From Bacillota bacterium (GTDB lineage: Bacteria; Bacillota; UBA994; UBA5500): a DNA stretch of 37,689 nucleotides. A program made the translations under genes and the position numbers. Each line of letters starts with the position of its first letter. The stretch's first letter is position 1. The notes beneath the pieces were generated by a model. The model did no database searches. It saw nothing but the letters and a program-made list of their open reading frames with translations, and was not told the origin of the DNA. The stretch spans positions 1 through 37,689 of the forward strand of contig JAEZJZ010000110.1 of the NCBI GenBank assembly GCA_023436245.1, written 5' to 3'. Shown piece after piece: positions 1 to 7,876 of this stretch.

Positions 1-403
1 ATATATTAGCCATTAATGTATATTTCTATATAAAAACAGTAGACAAAAAGAGCCCAGTCTAGATGAATGCTCCTCTAACTGGGCTCAGAGTTGGGTCAAG
101 CGAAGGACTTTTTCAGTGGTCTCGGACCTGCTTATCGCTTCCTGCCCCAAACCTAGAGAAGTGCTCTGGATCCCAAACCCCTTTCCTGATGGACAGCTCC
201 GTGCGGAGAGCTGTCCCTTTTCATGCATCGCCAACCGCAGGCAGAGAGCGATCCGTTTCCTACACCAGGTCAGACTCATTCACCCAGAATAGCGCGCAGA
301 GTGCCAACTGTCGGGATACGGAGGGATTGTGCGCAAGAGAAACCTGACATCAGCTAACTTCTAGATTGCCGAAATTTCCGTCAGTAATGAAGTTATATGT
401 AGC
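1..403. other. gene-free leading region with hairpins
   Basis: No convincing gene was found in this stretch; the open frames here lack ribosome-binding sites and recognisable content. The first 50 bases are very AT-rich. A hairpin with arms AGCCCAGT (51-58) and ACTGGGCT (79-86) follows, and a second strong hairpin lies at 191-216. The two together could bracket a short untranslated RNA, or be the remains of a leader whose gene is lost, but I could not match the sequence to 6S RNA, SRP RNA, a T-box or a known riboswitch. Confidence 0.4.
191..221 (+). terminator. terminator-like hairpin
   Basis: Nine-base arms GGACAGCTC (191-199) and GAGCTGTCC (208-216) enclose an eight-base loop, and CTTTT follows. 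It looks like an intrinsic terminator, yet no gene ends just before it inside the window, so it may end a small RNA or a transcript entering from the left. Confidence 0.5.
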
Positions 404-432
404 TTGAACTTCCAGCCCGAGTTCTGTATCAT
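404..432 (+). promoter_or_regulatory. sigma-A type promoter for the coiled-coil gene
   Basis: A -35 TTGAAC (404-409) and a -10 TATCAT (427-432) are separated by 17 bases, about 40 bases before the ATG at 472. The match is by eye only. Confidence 0.45.
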
Positions 433-471
433 GTATGCATGCCCACTAGTTAGACAAATTCGATAAGTCAG

Positions 472-804
472 ATGACAGAGAGAATGGGGGGGAGATTCTT
501 GGCAGATCGTGTACAGGAGCTCTGGCAAAGGATGAATGAGCTGACCGATGAGTTTGAAAGGTTGGAAGTGGAGATCAGAGCGCTGGAAGATGCAATCGCC
601 GAGGATGAGTTGGGTGCGGGTCTCTTGGAGGATGATAAGCGCAATACCTTCCTAGATATGCGTGATTCCTATCACCGCCGCATCAGCAGCAATCGCCGGC
701 AGTTGGCGCTGCTTGAGGAGCAGAGGTTAGCAAATCGTCTGGAGTTCCCACTGGTGAAAGAGCGGTTGGCAGTGGCGCAGGGGCGCCTGCATGCGGCCGA
801 ATAA
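472..804 (+). CDS. small coiled-coil hypothetical protein
   Basis: This 110-residue protein is rich in Glu, Arg, Leu and Gln and has heptad-like spacing over most of its length, so it is probably one long alpha-helical coiled coil. It has no signal peptide, membrane segment or Cys motif, and I do not recognise a family. The ATG at 472 has no clear ribosome-binding site. An in-frame TTG at 499 follows a G-rich Shine-Dalgarno-like run (486-494) and would give about 101 residues starting MADRVQELWQ. A promoter-like element lies upstream and a strong terminator directly follows, so it looks like a single-gene transcript. The function is unknown; a structural or regulatory partner role would be a guess. 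Confidence 0.6.
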   Translation: MTERMGGRFLADRVQELWQRMNELTDEFERLEVEIRALEDAIAEDELGAGLLEDDKRNTFLDMRDSYHRRISSNRRQLALLEEQRLANRLEFPLVKERLAVAQGRLHAAE

Positions 805-806
805 GC

Positions 807-840
807 AGAGAGCGAACCAGCCTTGGTTCGCTCTCTATCA
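807..840 (+). terminator. intrinsic terminator of the coiled-coil gene
   Basis: A perfect 13-bp stem (807-819 with 824-836, loop GCCT) begins three bases after the stop codon. Only a weak T-rich tail (ATCATTT) follows. Confidence 0.7.
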
Positions 841-983
841 TTTCCGGCGTGACGAACGTATAACTACAGGCTAGAATTAGAGGAGATAGGACTGGGAATC
901 GGTGCTCTGAAATGAGCTAGGTGCAACTAACGGCAGTCAAAGATCGTCATTACAGATAGACAAGCAGCAAAGGAGATGACTTC

Positions 984-2537
984 ATGCGCAAAATCATCAC
1001 GGCAATCGTCTGCCTCGCCCTGTTACTCACTCCCGTCCTGGGGGACCATCCTACCAGTGCCGCAGTGCCATTCAAGCTGGGTAATGAGGTGCTCTTGGAG
1101 AGTTATCGTCACCTGATTGAAGGCAAGCGGGTGGGGCTGGTCACCAACCCGACAGGCGCGAACAGCCAAGGCCAGCTACTGATGAACATCCTGGCCAACG
1201 ACCCCAGCGTGAACCTGGTGGCGCTGTTTGGGCCCGAGCATGGACTGGACGGAAAGGCTTCCGCCGGCACAAGCGTGAAGTCGTACATCCATCCTGAGCT
1301 GGGAGTTCAGGTCCACAGCCTCTACGGAGACACGCGTAAACCCACAGGCGCCATGTTGGCCGGCATAGACGTTCTCCTGTTTGATATCCAGGACATTGGA
1401 GCCCGCTCATACACTTTCATCTCGACGATGAACTACTGCATGAAAGCTGCCCAGGAAAACGGAATTCCGTTCGTCGTGCTCGATCGCCCGAACCCGATCG
1501 GCGGTGAGATAGCCGATGGCCCGATGATGGAAGATCGGTACATCACCTTCGTTGGTGTCGACAATCTGCCCATGACGCATGGCATGACCATTGGTGAACT
1601 GGCCCGCTTCTTCAACCGCAAGATCGGTGTCGAGTTGACCGTGGTGCCGATGGAAGGCTATACGCGCGACATGATTTGGCAGGATACAGGACTGAAGTGG
1701 ATTCCAACCTCCCCAATGATTCCGGATATCGCCGCTGCCTTTGGCTATGGCGCCACTGGTCTGGGTGAAGGAACCGGCGTGGGGCAGCAGGATACATTCA
1801 AATGGATCGGAATCAAGGGGATCGACTCCCAGCGCTTCGCTAACCTGATGAATGCGGCCAACCTGCCCGGTGTTGTCTATGTCGCAGAAGACCGCGGTTC
1901 ATACGGAGGGGCTAGACTGAACATCACCGACTATCGCTCCTTCAACCCGGCTAAGAGCGGCATCTATGCTCTGGCCATTGCGCGCCAGCTGAAAACGTAC
2001 ACTGTGCCGAAATACAGTGCGGCCAGCGGCATTCCCATGTTTGAGAAGATTATGGGATCGGACAAGGTCGGCCAATGGCTGGAACAGGGCCTTTCCGCAA
2101 AACAGATTGAGGCTAAGTATACGCCTGGTGTCAATGCGTTCCGGCAGGAGCGCCAACTGTACCTGATCTACGGGTACATGGGCAAGGCGGGGCAGAATAG
2201 CGTGCTGGTCGACAACACTCCCATCTTCTTTGATGCCAGTCCCTTCATCGACCAGAACAATCGAGTGATGGTTCCGCTCCGGGCTATTGGCGAAGCGCTC
2301 GGCTCGACGGTGCAATGGAACCCGGCAACCAAACAGATCAGCATGCTGAAAGGAGATAAGACCAGTCTGCTAACCGTCGGCCAAAAGACAGCCACTGTGA
2401 ATGGCGCAACCATGCAGATGGACACTAGCCCAGTGATCACCCAAAGCCGCACCATGGTGCCGGTCAGGTTCGTCAGCCAGTTCCTAGGGGCCGACGTACA
2501 TTGGGAGAACCGCACAGTGTGGATCAAGACCAGATAA
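984..2537 (+). CDS. secreted NamZ-like exo-beta-N-acetylmuramidase (DUF1343) with C-terminal copper amine oxidase N-type domain
   Basis: The 517-residue product starts with a signal peptide (basic MRKIITAI, hydrophobic core to about residue 20, Ala-rich exit near 26-28). Residues about 35-390 match DUF1343, the family of the Bacillus muramidase NamZ (GH171), which removes terminal MurNAc from peptidoglycan fragments. Visible family landmarks are LVTNPTG (52-58), FGPEHG (82-87, containing the Glu thought to be catalytic), LLFDIQDIGARSYT and LDRPNPIGG. Residues about 406-517 form a copper amine oxidase N-terminal type domain (two MVPLRAI/MVPVRFV half-repeats), a surface or stalk domain common in secreted Clostridia proteins. 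The start is set by AAAGGAG 13 bases upstream. It is probably a single transcription unit ended by the hairpin at 2542. It likely acts outside the membrane in wall recycling; substrate preference is inferred from the family. Confidence 0.88.
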   Translation: MRKIITAIVCLALLLTPVLGDHPTSAAVPFKLGNEVLLESYRHLIEGKRVGLVTNPTGANSQGQLLMNILANDPSVNLVALFGPEHGLDGKASAGTSVKSYIHPELGVQVHSLYGDTRKPTGAMLAGIDVLLFDIQDIGARSYTFISTMNYCMKAAQENGIPFVVLDRPNPIGGEIADGPMMEDRYITFVGVDNLPMTHGMTIGELARFFNRKIGVELTVVPMEGYTRDMIWQDTGLKWIPTSPMIPDIAAAFGYGATGLGEGTGVGQQDTFKWIGIKGIDSQRFANLMNAANLPGVVYVAEDRGSYGGARLNITDYRSFNPAKSGIYALAIARQLKTYTVPKYSAASGIPMFEKIMGSDKVGQWLEQGLSAKQIEAKYTPGVNAFRQERQLYLIYGYMGKAGQNSVLVDNTPIFFDASPFIDQNNRVMVPLRAIGEALGSTVQWNPATKQISMLKGDKTSLLTVGQKTATVNGATMQMDTSPVITQSRTMVPVRFVSQFLGADVHWENRTVWIKTR

Positions 2538-2541
2538 GCCC

Positions 2542-2576
2542 AGGCGGTCAGCTCCGTGAGCTGACCGCCTGCTTTG
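2542..2576 (+). terminator. intrinsic terminator after the muramidase gene
   Basis: A 13-bp perfect stem (2542-2554 with 2558-2570) has a three-base loop and is followed by GCTTTG. It lies four bases after the stop codon. Confidence 0.75.
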
Positions 2577-2578
2577 TG

Positions 2579-2622
2579 TCAGCGGGGACGGACCTTTTTG
2601 TCAGCGGGGACGGACCTTTTTG
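2579..2622. repeat. perfect 22-bp tandem duplication
   Basis: Two identical copies of a 22-base unit (TCAGCGGGGACGGACCTTTT followed by TG) stand side by side at 2579-2600 and 2601-2622. The GGGGACGG...CCTTTTTG core resembles short dispersed repeats I recall from Peptococcaceae-type genomes, sometimes near IS200/RAYT-type transposases. No transposase is present here. Confidence 0.75.
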
Positions 2623-2690
2623 CCACACGCCATCGCCCAGGCGCTACGTTCAGAGCCTGCGGGGGCGGGAAAGGCCTTCTGTCTATCTAC

Positions 2691-2719
2691 TTGTAAGCCC
2701 AGAGATTGTCATATACAAT
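2691..2719 (+). promoter_or_regulatory. promoter of the ferredoxin-AOR operon
   Basis: A -35 TTGTAA (2691-2696) and a -10 TACAAT (2714-2719) with a 17-base spacer lie about 55 bases before the TTG start of the ferredoxin gene. The implied leader of about 45 bases is too short for a molybdenum/tungsten cofactor riboswitch. Confidence 0.5.
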
Positions 2720-2772
2720 TAGGGGAGAATAAAAGGTTGGAGGAATAAGTCTAGATACGGAGGTGGACGAAA

Positions 2773-3162
2773 TTGAAGAGATTAGTGGTCAACCCTGATC
2801 TTTGTAGCGGTTGCCTGAAATGCGAGGAAACCTGTTCAACAGCTTATCACAAGGAGAATCTGGCCGAGAAGTCTGCGATCAGAGTGACAGTGAACAACCC
2901 CAAACCGCTCGGTCATTCCATTTGCAATCAGTGCGGCGAGTGCATTGCCATCTGCCCGACCCAAGCCATCTATCGCGACAAGGCCGGCATCGTGCGCATT
3001 CGCAAGGCCGACTGCGTTGGCTGCCTCTCTTGTGTCGGGTTCTGCCCGAGCCTGTCCATGCGCTACCACAGCAGCCTAGTAGAGCCGTTCAAGTGCGTTG
3101 CTTGCGGGCTCTGTGCCAAGCAGTGTCCGGATCACGCACTTAGCATAGTGGACGTAGAGTAG
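2773..3162 (+). CDS. four-cluster [4Fe-4S] ferredoxin, electron-transfer partner of AOR
   Basis: The 129-residue protein has sixteen cysteines in four CxxCxxCxxxC sets: Cys 11/14/17/21, 51/54/57/61, 81/84/87/91 and 108/111/114/118. This fits four [4Fe-4S] clusters, twice the number in ordinary bacterial ferredoxins. It starts at TTG with GGAGGT eight bases upstream and ends 11 bases before the AOR gene, which has its own strong ribosome-binding site, so the two form an operon. In the well-studied AOR complexes of Aromatoleum and relatives, a polyferredoxin subunit (AorA) wires the tungsten subunit to other partners; the same role is inferred here. It has no signal peptide and is expected in the cytoplasm. 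Confidence 0.85.
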   Translation: MKRLVVNPDLCSGCLKCEETCSTAYHKENLAEKSAIRVTVNNPKPLGHSICNQCGECIAICPTQAIYRDKAGIVRIRKADCVGCLSCVGFCPSLSMRYHSSLVEPFKCVACGLCAKQCPDHALSIVDVE

Positions 3163-3173
3163 GAGGAAGCGAT

Positions 3174-5333
3174 ATGAAAATTCAGGAAATGAAGGCCGCT
3201 CACCGTCTGCTGAAGGAGTTTCGTTACGATCTGCGCCCGGTAGAACGTGGCTATACAGATCAGACTCTCTATATCAATCTCACCGACAACCGGATCGAGG
3301 CCAAGCCCGTGCCGGCCGAGATGAAGGAGAAGTTCGTCGGAGGACGCGGCTATGGCATGTGGTATCTCTGGAACGCGATCGGGGCTGAAACCAAATGGAA
3401 CTACCCCGAGAACGAGATTATCATTTCCAGCGGCCCAATCGGCGGCACCACCCAGTATCCCGGTTCTGGCAAGTCGCTGGTGGTGACGCTTTCCCCGATC
3501 ACCGACGTGCCCATCGATAGCAACGTGGGTGGTTACTTTGGCCCCTTCCTCAAGTTCTCCGGCTGGGATGCACTCGAAGTTCAGGGCAAGGCGGAAAAGG
3601 ATGTCATCGTTTACATCGATGGCGACGCTGGAGTGGTGCGCATCGACGAAGCACCGGCAGAAGCGGTGGACAGCCACGTCCTGGGCGAACAGCTGACCGA
3701 GATGTACGCTGAGACCGAGGCCGACAAGAAGAATATCTCCGTCGTCTCCGCTGGCACCGCCGCTGAACACAGCTACATCGGTTTGCTCAACTTCACCTTC
3801 TACGATCCCAGAAGAAAAGCTATCCGCATGAAGCAAGCCGGTCGGGGCGGAATCGGTACTGTCTTCCGGGATAAGCACATCAAGGCCCTCGTGATCAAGT
3901 TCAGCAGCGTCAAGGGAAACTCCAACCACCCAGCGGATCTGGCCAAGATCCAACAGGCCGGCGTCTCCATTCACCGTGAGATTCACGACTACGACGATGT
4001 ACAGAATCAGATGCGCAGAACCGGAACCACGTATCTGGTGGAGATCATGGACAAATTTGATCTGCTGCCTGTGCACAACTTCAAGTACGGGGCTCACCCG
4101 GACTCAATCAACATTTCTGCCTCCAAGGTGTGGAAACAGTCGTTCAATCAGGGGCCATGCGATGGTTGCTGGTATGGCTGCACCTTGGCCTGCGCCAAAG
4201 TGATCGAGGGCTGGGAGCTGAAGACCGGTCCCTACAAGGGGAACACAGTAGTGATCGATGGCCCCGAATACGAAACAATTGCCGGGGTCGGCTCTAACTG
4301 CGGCATCTTCGATCCGAACTATGTTGCAGAGTGCAACTTCTACTGCGATACCTATGGCATCGACACCATCTCCTTTGGTACCACCATGGCCTTCATCATG
4401 GAATGCTATGAGTTGGGACTGATCACCAAAGAGATGACCGGCGGATTGGAGCTCCATTTTGGCAATGCCGATGCGGCCATGGAGACGTTGCACCGGATGT
4501 CCCGTGGCGAGGGATTCGGCAAAATCGCAGGCTTTGGTGTCCGTCGCATCAAGCGCTGGCTGGTCGAGGAGCACGGGGCTGATCCCGCCTTCCTCGAGGA
4601 CATCGGCATGGAGTGCAAGGGACTGGAGTTCTCCCAGTACATGCCGAAGGAGTCGTTGGCCCAGCAGGGAGGCTACGGCTTGACCAATAAAGGACCGCAA
4701 CACGATGAGGCCTGGCTGATCTTCGACGACATGGTCAAGAACCTGATGCCCACCTTCGACGACAAGGCGGAGGCGCTTTACTTCTTCCCGATCTTCCGTA
4801 CCTGGTTTGGCTTGGTCGGTCTCTGCAAGCTACCATGGAATGACATCAAGCCGGTGGACAACGATCAGACCGTCAATCCTGCGCTGATCATCGAGCACAT
4901 TCAGAACTCGTTGGATGTCTACAATGGAGTGACCGGTCAGAGTATCAATTTGGATCAACTGATCGAGCAATCTGCCCGTGTCTATAACCTGCAGCGTATC
5001 TTCAACCTGAAGCGCGGCTACGGACGTCGCATTCATGATCGCATCCCTTACCGGGCGATGGGACCGGTGACCAAGGATGAGTACGAGTCACGCCAGGAGC
5101 GTTATGACCAGCAATTGCAGCAGCTCTGGGGAGTGGATCTGACCGGCAAGACGACCGAGGAGAAGATGGCACTGCTGCGCCAGGTCCGCGAGCAGAACTA
5201 CCAGAAACTCTGCGATGCCGTCTACAAGCGGCGCGGATGGACCACGGACGGAGTTCCGACCGTCGAGACGCTGCAGAAGCTGGGCATCGCCTATCCAGAT
5301 TTGGTGGCAACCATAGAGCCGTATCAGGAGTAG
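3174..5333 (+). CDS. aldehyde:ferredoxin oxidoreductase family protein, long form (tungsten/molybdenum bis-pterin enzyme)
   Basis: At 719 residues this is about 100 longer than typical AOR (around 600-620). The N-terminal AOR domain begins near residue 27 (YTDQTLYINL) and contains the GGRGYG pterin-site loop (57-62). The [4Fe-4S] ligands are Cys329, Cys332 and Cys336 (CDGCWYGC, CxxCxxxC spacing) with Cys551 (GLCKLPW) as the probable fourth. The family motif GPEYETIAGVGSNCG spans about 363-377. The extra length is a 26-residue N-terminal extension and an insertion near 625-690, before the conserved GVPT tail. AORs oxidise aldehydes to acids or run the reverse reaction with low-potential ferredoxin. 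The substrate cannot be read from the sequence, and a BamB-like or other oxidoreductase role remains possible. It is translated from AGGAGGAAG ten bases upstream and coupled with the polyferredoxin gene. Confidence 0.87.
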   Translation: MKIQEMKAAHRLLKEFRYDLRPVERGYTDQTLYINLTDNRIEAKPVPAEMKEKFVGGRGYGMWYLWNAIGAETKWNYPENEIIISSGPIGGTTQYPGSGKSLVVTLSPITDVPIDSNVGGYFGPFLKFSGWDALEVQGKAEKDVIVYIDGDAGVVRIDEAPAEAVDSHVLGEQLTEMYAETEADKKNISVVSAGTAAEHSYIGLLNFTFYDPRRKAIRMKQAGRGGIGTVFRDKHIKALVIKFSSVKGNSNHPADLAKIQQAGVSIHREIHDYDDVQNQMRRTGTTYLVEIMDKFDLLPVHNFKYGAHPDSINISASKVWKQSFNQGPCDGCWYGCTLACAKVIEGWELKTGPYKGNTVVIDGPEYETIAGVGSNCGIFDPNYVAECNFYCDTYGIDTISFGTTMAFIMECYELGLITKEMTGGLELHFGNADAAMETLHRMSRGEGFGKIAGFGVRRIKRWLVEEHGADPAFLEDIGMECKGLEFSQYMPKESLAQQGGYGLTNKGPQHDEAWLIFDDMVKNLMPTFDDKAEALYFFPIFRTWFGLVGLCKLPWNDIKPVDNDQTVNPALIIEHIQNSLDVYNGVTGQSINLDQLIEQSARVYNLQRIFNLKRGYGRRIHDRIPYRAMGPVTKDEYESRQERYDQQLQQLWGVDLTGKTTEEKMALLRQVREQNYQKLCDAVYKRRGWTTDGVPTVETLQKLGIAYPDLVATIEPYQE

Positions 5334-5347
5334 AACGGCTACAAGCA

Positions 5348-5389
5348 AGCAAAGGCACCCGTTGTCAGATGGCAGCGGGTGCCTTTGCT
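5348..5389. terminator. bidirectional terminator between AOR and DUF445 genes
   Basis: A 14-bp stem (5348-5361 with 5376-5389) lies between the stops of two convergent genes; the arms start with AGCAAAGGCACCCG. Its T-rich 3' side and A-rich 5' side allow it to serve both strands. It overlaps the last base of the minus-strand gene. Confidence 0.75.
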
Positions 5390-6876
5390 TATAGACTGGC
5401 CAACCAGGCGTTGAATGAGGGCAGAATCAACCCCACGGCTGCACCCAACAGAAAACCGAGGTTGGTAATTGCTCGCAGTTGCTCGCGCATCACTCGCAGC
5501 AAGATTTCCTCCACCTCGACGATATCCATGCGATTGACTTGATCTTCAACTACCTGAGGCAGGCGCAGGGCCAACAGGACAGACTGTCCGTGTCTTTCAG
5601 CCAGATTGGTCAGCCAGCGGCAAGCCTGCGCGCTCCAAACGGAGAACCTTTCCTCAGAGACCTGCGGCAGCAGAGAGTGGACAGGGGTAGCCAGCATGCG
5701 GGCCAGCAGTCGATCAAATGCAGCCCGCAGGGACGTCTGCACCCCCGGATCTGTGAGAACCTCTTGCCAGATTCCGCGGAGCAGGGGCACCAATGGCTGC
5801 AGCAGTCTGCCCATCTCTGTGGCAGATGTCTGCCGGTCCGACGAACAAGCTTGGCCCATCTGCTGTCCCTTTATGCCGATCTGCATCATACTGCTGATCA
5901 ACCTATCCGACCACGTACGGACGTTCTCTGAGGTTACCCCCTCCGGGAAGATGACCGCGAAGGCGCTGTTGACCGGCAGCTGCCAGGCCCGGTCCAGCAG
6001 ACTCAGGGCCAGCGCGCTCAGTTCAGAGCGAATCTCCTCCTTGTCCAGCAGCGCGGGCAGGGCCCGAGCTAGGCGATCCTGATCTACGAACGCGGCTGCC
6101 AGCTTGAGCATGGGGCTACCAGCCAGCACCTGCCGGAGCAGACCCTTAATCACATCAACGCTCGCTTCAGTCTGGAGCGCCTCCTGCAGCCTGTCCAACC
6201 AGTCGGGCGATCGCTCCAGCACCAGTTGACGCAACCCATCCTGCAGATCTGACGGCATGAACTGCCCCAGCGGCGCTGCCTGCTGCTGCCATGCACTCGA
6301 CACTCTGATCAGCAGGCCAGCGAGCGCGTCCTTCCAGGCCCGATCATCCTGCAGTGAGCCGAGAACCTGCCGTAGTCTGTCAGGCCCGGTGCTGACGAGT
6401 TGCTCGCGAAACGCCGTGAACAGCGCGGGACCGACTGCATCCAGTGCCTGACTGGCCCAAGTCGCTTTGCCGGGTTTCTGTACACCGCGTTGCAATGAAA
6501 CCCAAACTTGCTCGGCTACTCGATCGAATATCGAGGACATCCCGTTTTCTTCCAACAGCTGCGCCACGCTCAAATCATCCCGGATCGCCGTAGCCCAGGC
6601 CTTCCTCATTGTCACAGCTAACTGCGTCTGCAGCTCTGGGGCGGTCAAAGCAGCAGTGAGTGTCTCAGGCGTAACCAAGTGACTGGCTACCGTATCGCCT
6701 AAGGCGGTGGCCAGCCTCGCCCTCTTTTTTGGAATCAGGCCAGGTGTAAAAGGAACCCTGCGCCCGAACAAGCGTTTTTCTTCTAGTGGCCAGAAGAGCA
6801 TCCTGATCGCCAGCCAGTTGGTACCATAGCCGATCAATCCGCCGACGGCCGCGCTGCCAAGCAAGGGTAGAAGCAT
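5389..6876 (-). CDS. DUF445 family membrane protein (YheB-like)
   Basis: The 495-residue product opens with a hydrophobic Gly-rich segment (LLGSAAVGGLIGYGTNWLAI) followed by FWPLEEKRLFG and PFTPGLIPKKR, the signature start of DUF445 proteins. The long middle part is helical and Leu/Gln-rich. A second hydrophobic segment closes the protein (FLLGAAVGLILPSFNAW). This gives membrane anchors at both ends with a large helical domain between. The start at 6876 is chosen because GGAGAGGAG lies about eight bases upstream; an upstream in-frame ATG would add 25 residues but lacks such a site. The biochemical role of the family is unknown. In Bacillus the relative is linked to spores, which fits the sporulation genes nearby only loosely. 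It lies downstream of the deacetylase gene but is separated from it by a terminator. Confidence 0.82.
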   Translation of the reverse strand: MLLPLLGSAAVGGLIGYGTNWLAIRMLFWPLEEKRLFGRRVPFTPGLIPKKRARLATALGDTVASHLVTPETLTAALTAPELQTQLAVTMRKAWATAIRDDLSVAQLLEENGMSSIFDRVAEQVWVSLQRGVQKPGKATWASQALDAVGPALFTAFREQLVSTGPDRLRQVLGSLQDDRAWKDALAGLLIRVSSAWQQQAAPLGQFMPSDLQDGLRQLVLERSPDWLDRLQEALQTEASVDVIKGLLRQVLAGSPMLKLAAAFVDQDRLARALPALLDKEEIRSELSALALSLLDRAWQLPVNSAFAVIFPEGVTSENVRTWSDRLISSMMQIGIKGQQMGQACSSDRQTSATEMGRLLQPLVPLLRGIWQEVLTDPGVQTSLRAAFDRLLARMLATPVHSLLPQVSEERFSVWSAQACRWLTNLAERHGQSVLLALRLPQVVEDQVNRMDIVEVEEILLRVMREQLRAITNLGFLLGAAVGLILPSFNAWLASL

Positions 6877-6965
6877 GCGTCTCAACTCCTCTCCACTTAG
6901 CATGCCCAATATGAATTCTAGGCGAGGTCGGCCATTCCTGCCCGACAGCAATCATACGGGACGTA

Positions 6966-6990
6966 GAAAAGGCTGGCCGATCGGCCAGCC
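6966..6990 (-). terminator. terminator of the deacetylase gene
   Basis: A perfect 20-base palindrome (GGCTGGCCGATCGGCCAGCC at 6971-6990) is followed on the minus strand by TTTTC. It lies just beyond the stop codon at 7006. Confidence 0.8.
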
Positions 6991-7005
6991 CGTAATCTTG
7001 ACATC

Positions 7006-7860
7006 CTAGCGAATTGTGAACTTCACGCTCGGTGAGTCTGGGTTAAGCACCGCAAAACCGAACCCTTGGGCTTGGAGACCCTCAATGATCCGTGGCAATG
7101 CCTCAACGGTGGTGGTCTTCAGCGGCGCATCGTGCATCAACACCACTGCCTGCTTCCGACCCTTAGCGCCGCTCAGCACAGTGCTGGCGATCACCTCTGC
7201 ATCGACAACCGGACGACTGGTGTCAGCAGAACTGACATTCCAATCAAAGTACTGCAGACCGTCATCCGCCAGGCGGGCAACCAGACTCTTTGCCAAGTCC
7301 GGGCCGCCATACTTGGTGGTCATGCCGGTATTCGAGCCCCCGAGAAAGCGAGTGATCGTCGGTCGCTGTCCAACGACTTCATACAGAAAGTCCTGCAGGC
7401 GGTAGAGATTGTTCATGTAGGCGTCAACTGACTGGTAGGCGACCGCATAGTCATGCACGTAGCCGTGCAGGCCCAAAGCGTGGCCCTCGTCGACGATGCG
7501 ATGATAGATGGCCCTGCTCTGTTCAGAACCGTTGGCAATCACAAAGAACGTTGCCTTGATGTCATACTGCTTTAGCAGATCGAGAATGGCAATCGTGTTA
7601 GCGCTCGGACCATCGTCAAAGGTGAGATACGCCGTCTTGCCGGTGCCCTGATTGTTGCTCTGTCCACGGCTCTCCAGATCGCGCAAGCGCCGATTGCTGT
7701 CGGCCAGACTCTGGTTGAGATCAGCATTCTGCTGCGCCAGAGACTGCCGTTCTGTTTCCAGTTCACGCACCATGGCCTGGAGATGCAGGGTGTTGAAAGT
7801 CAAAAATGATACTGCAACCAGCAAGACCGCGACCACGAGCAATATGCCCTTGCTTTTCAT
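7006..7860 (-). CDS. membrane-anchored polysaccharide deacetylase (CE4/NodB domain)
   Basis: The 284-residue protein has an N-terminal membrane anchor (about 5-23), a Leu/Gln-rich coiled coil (about 28-63) and a NodB domain from about 75 on. The metal-binding TFDDGP is at 80-85 (Asp82/Asp83) and HGYVH at 132-136 supplies the two metal-site histidines; the catalytic-region motifs FDWNVSSAD and LMHDA follow. CE4 enzymes remove acetyl groups from GlcNAc or MurNAc in peptidoglycan or exopolysaccharide outside the cell. The usual RxPxG loop is altered to RFLGGS, so activity or substrate may differ. The start at 7860 is preferred over an ORF start 42 bases upstream because AAGGAAG is correctly placed and the anchor then begins at residue 5. 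The upstream region is made of hairpin repeats, the nearest only 17 bases before the ATG. Confidence 0.86.
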   Translation of the reverse strand: MKSKGILLVVAVLLVAVSFLTFNTLHLQAMVRELETERQSLAQQNADLNQSLADSNRRLRDLESRGQSNNQGTGKTAYLTFDDGPSANTIAILDLLKQYDIKATFFVIANGSEQSRAIYHRIVDEGHALGLHGYVHDYAVAYQSVDAYMNNLYRLQDFLYEVVGQRPTITRFLGGSNTGMTTKYGGPDLAKSLVARLADDGLQYFDWNVSSADTSRPVVDAEVIASTVLSGAKGRKQAVVLMHDAPLKTTTVEALPRIIEGLQAQGFGFAVLNPDSPSVKFTIR

Positions 7861-7876
7861 GCTATACTTCCTTTCT

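Noticed and set aside
63..347. 94-codon open frame at the window start
   Set aside because: It runs through both hairpins, has no ribosome-binding site and no recognisable protein pattern.
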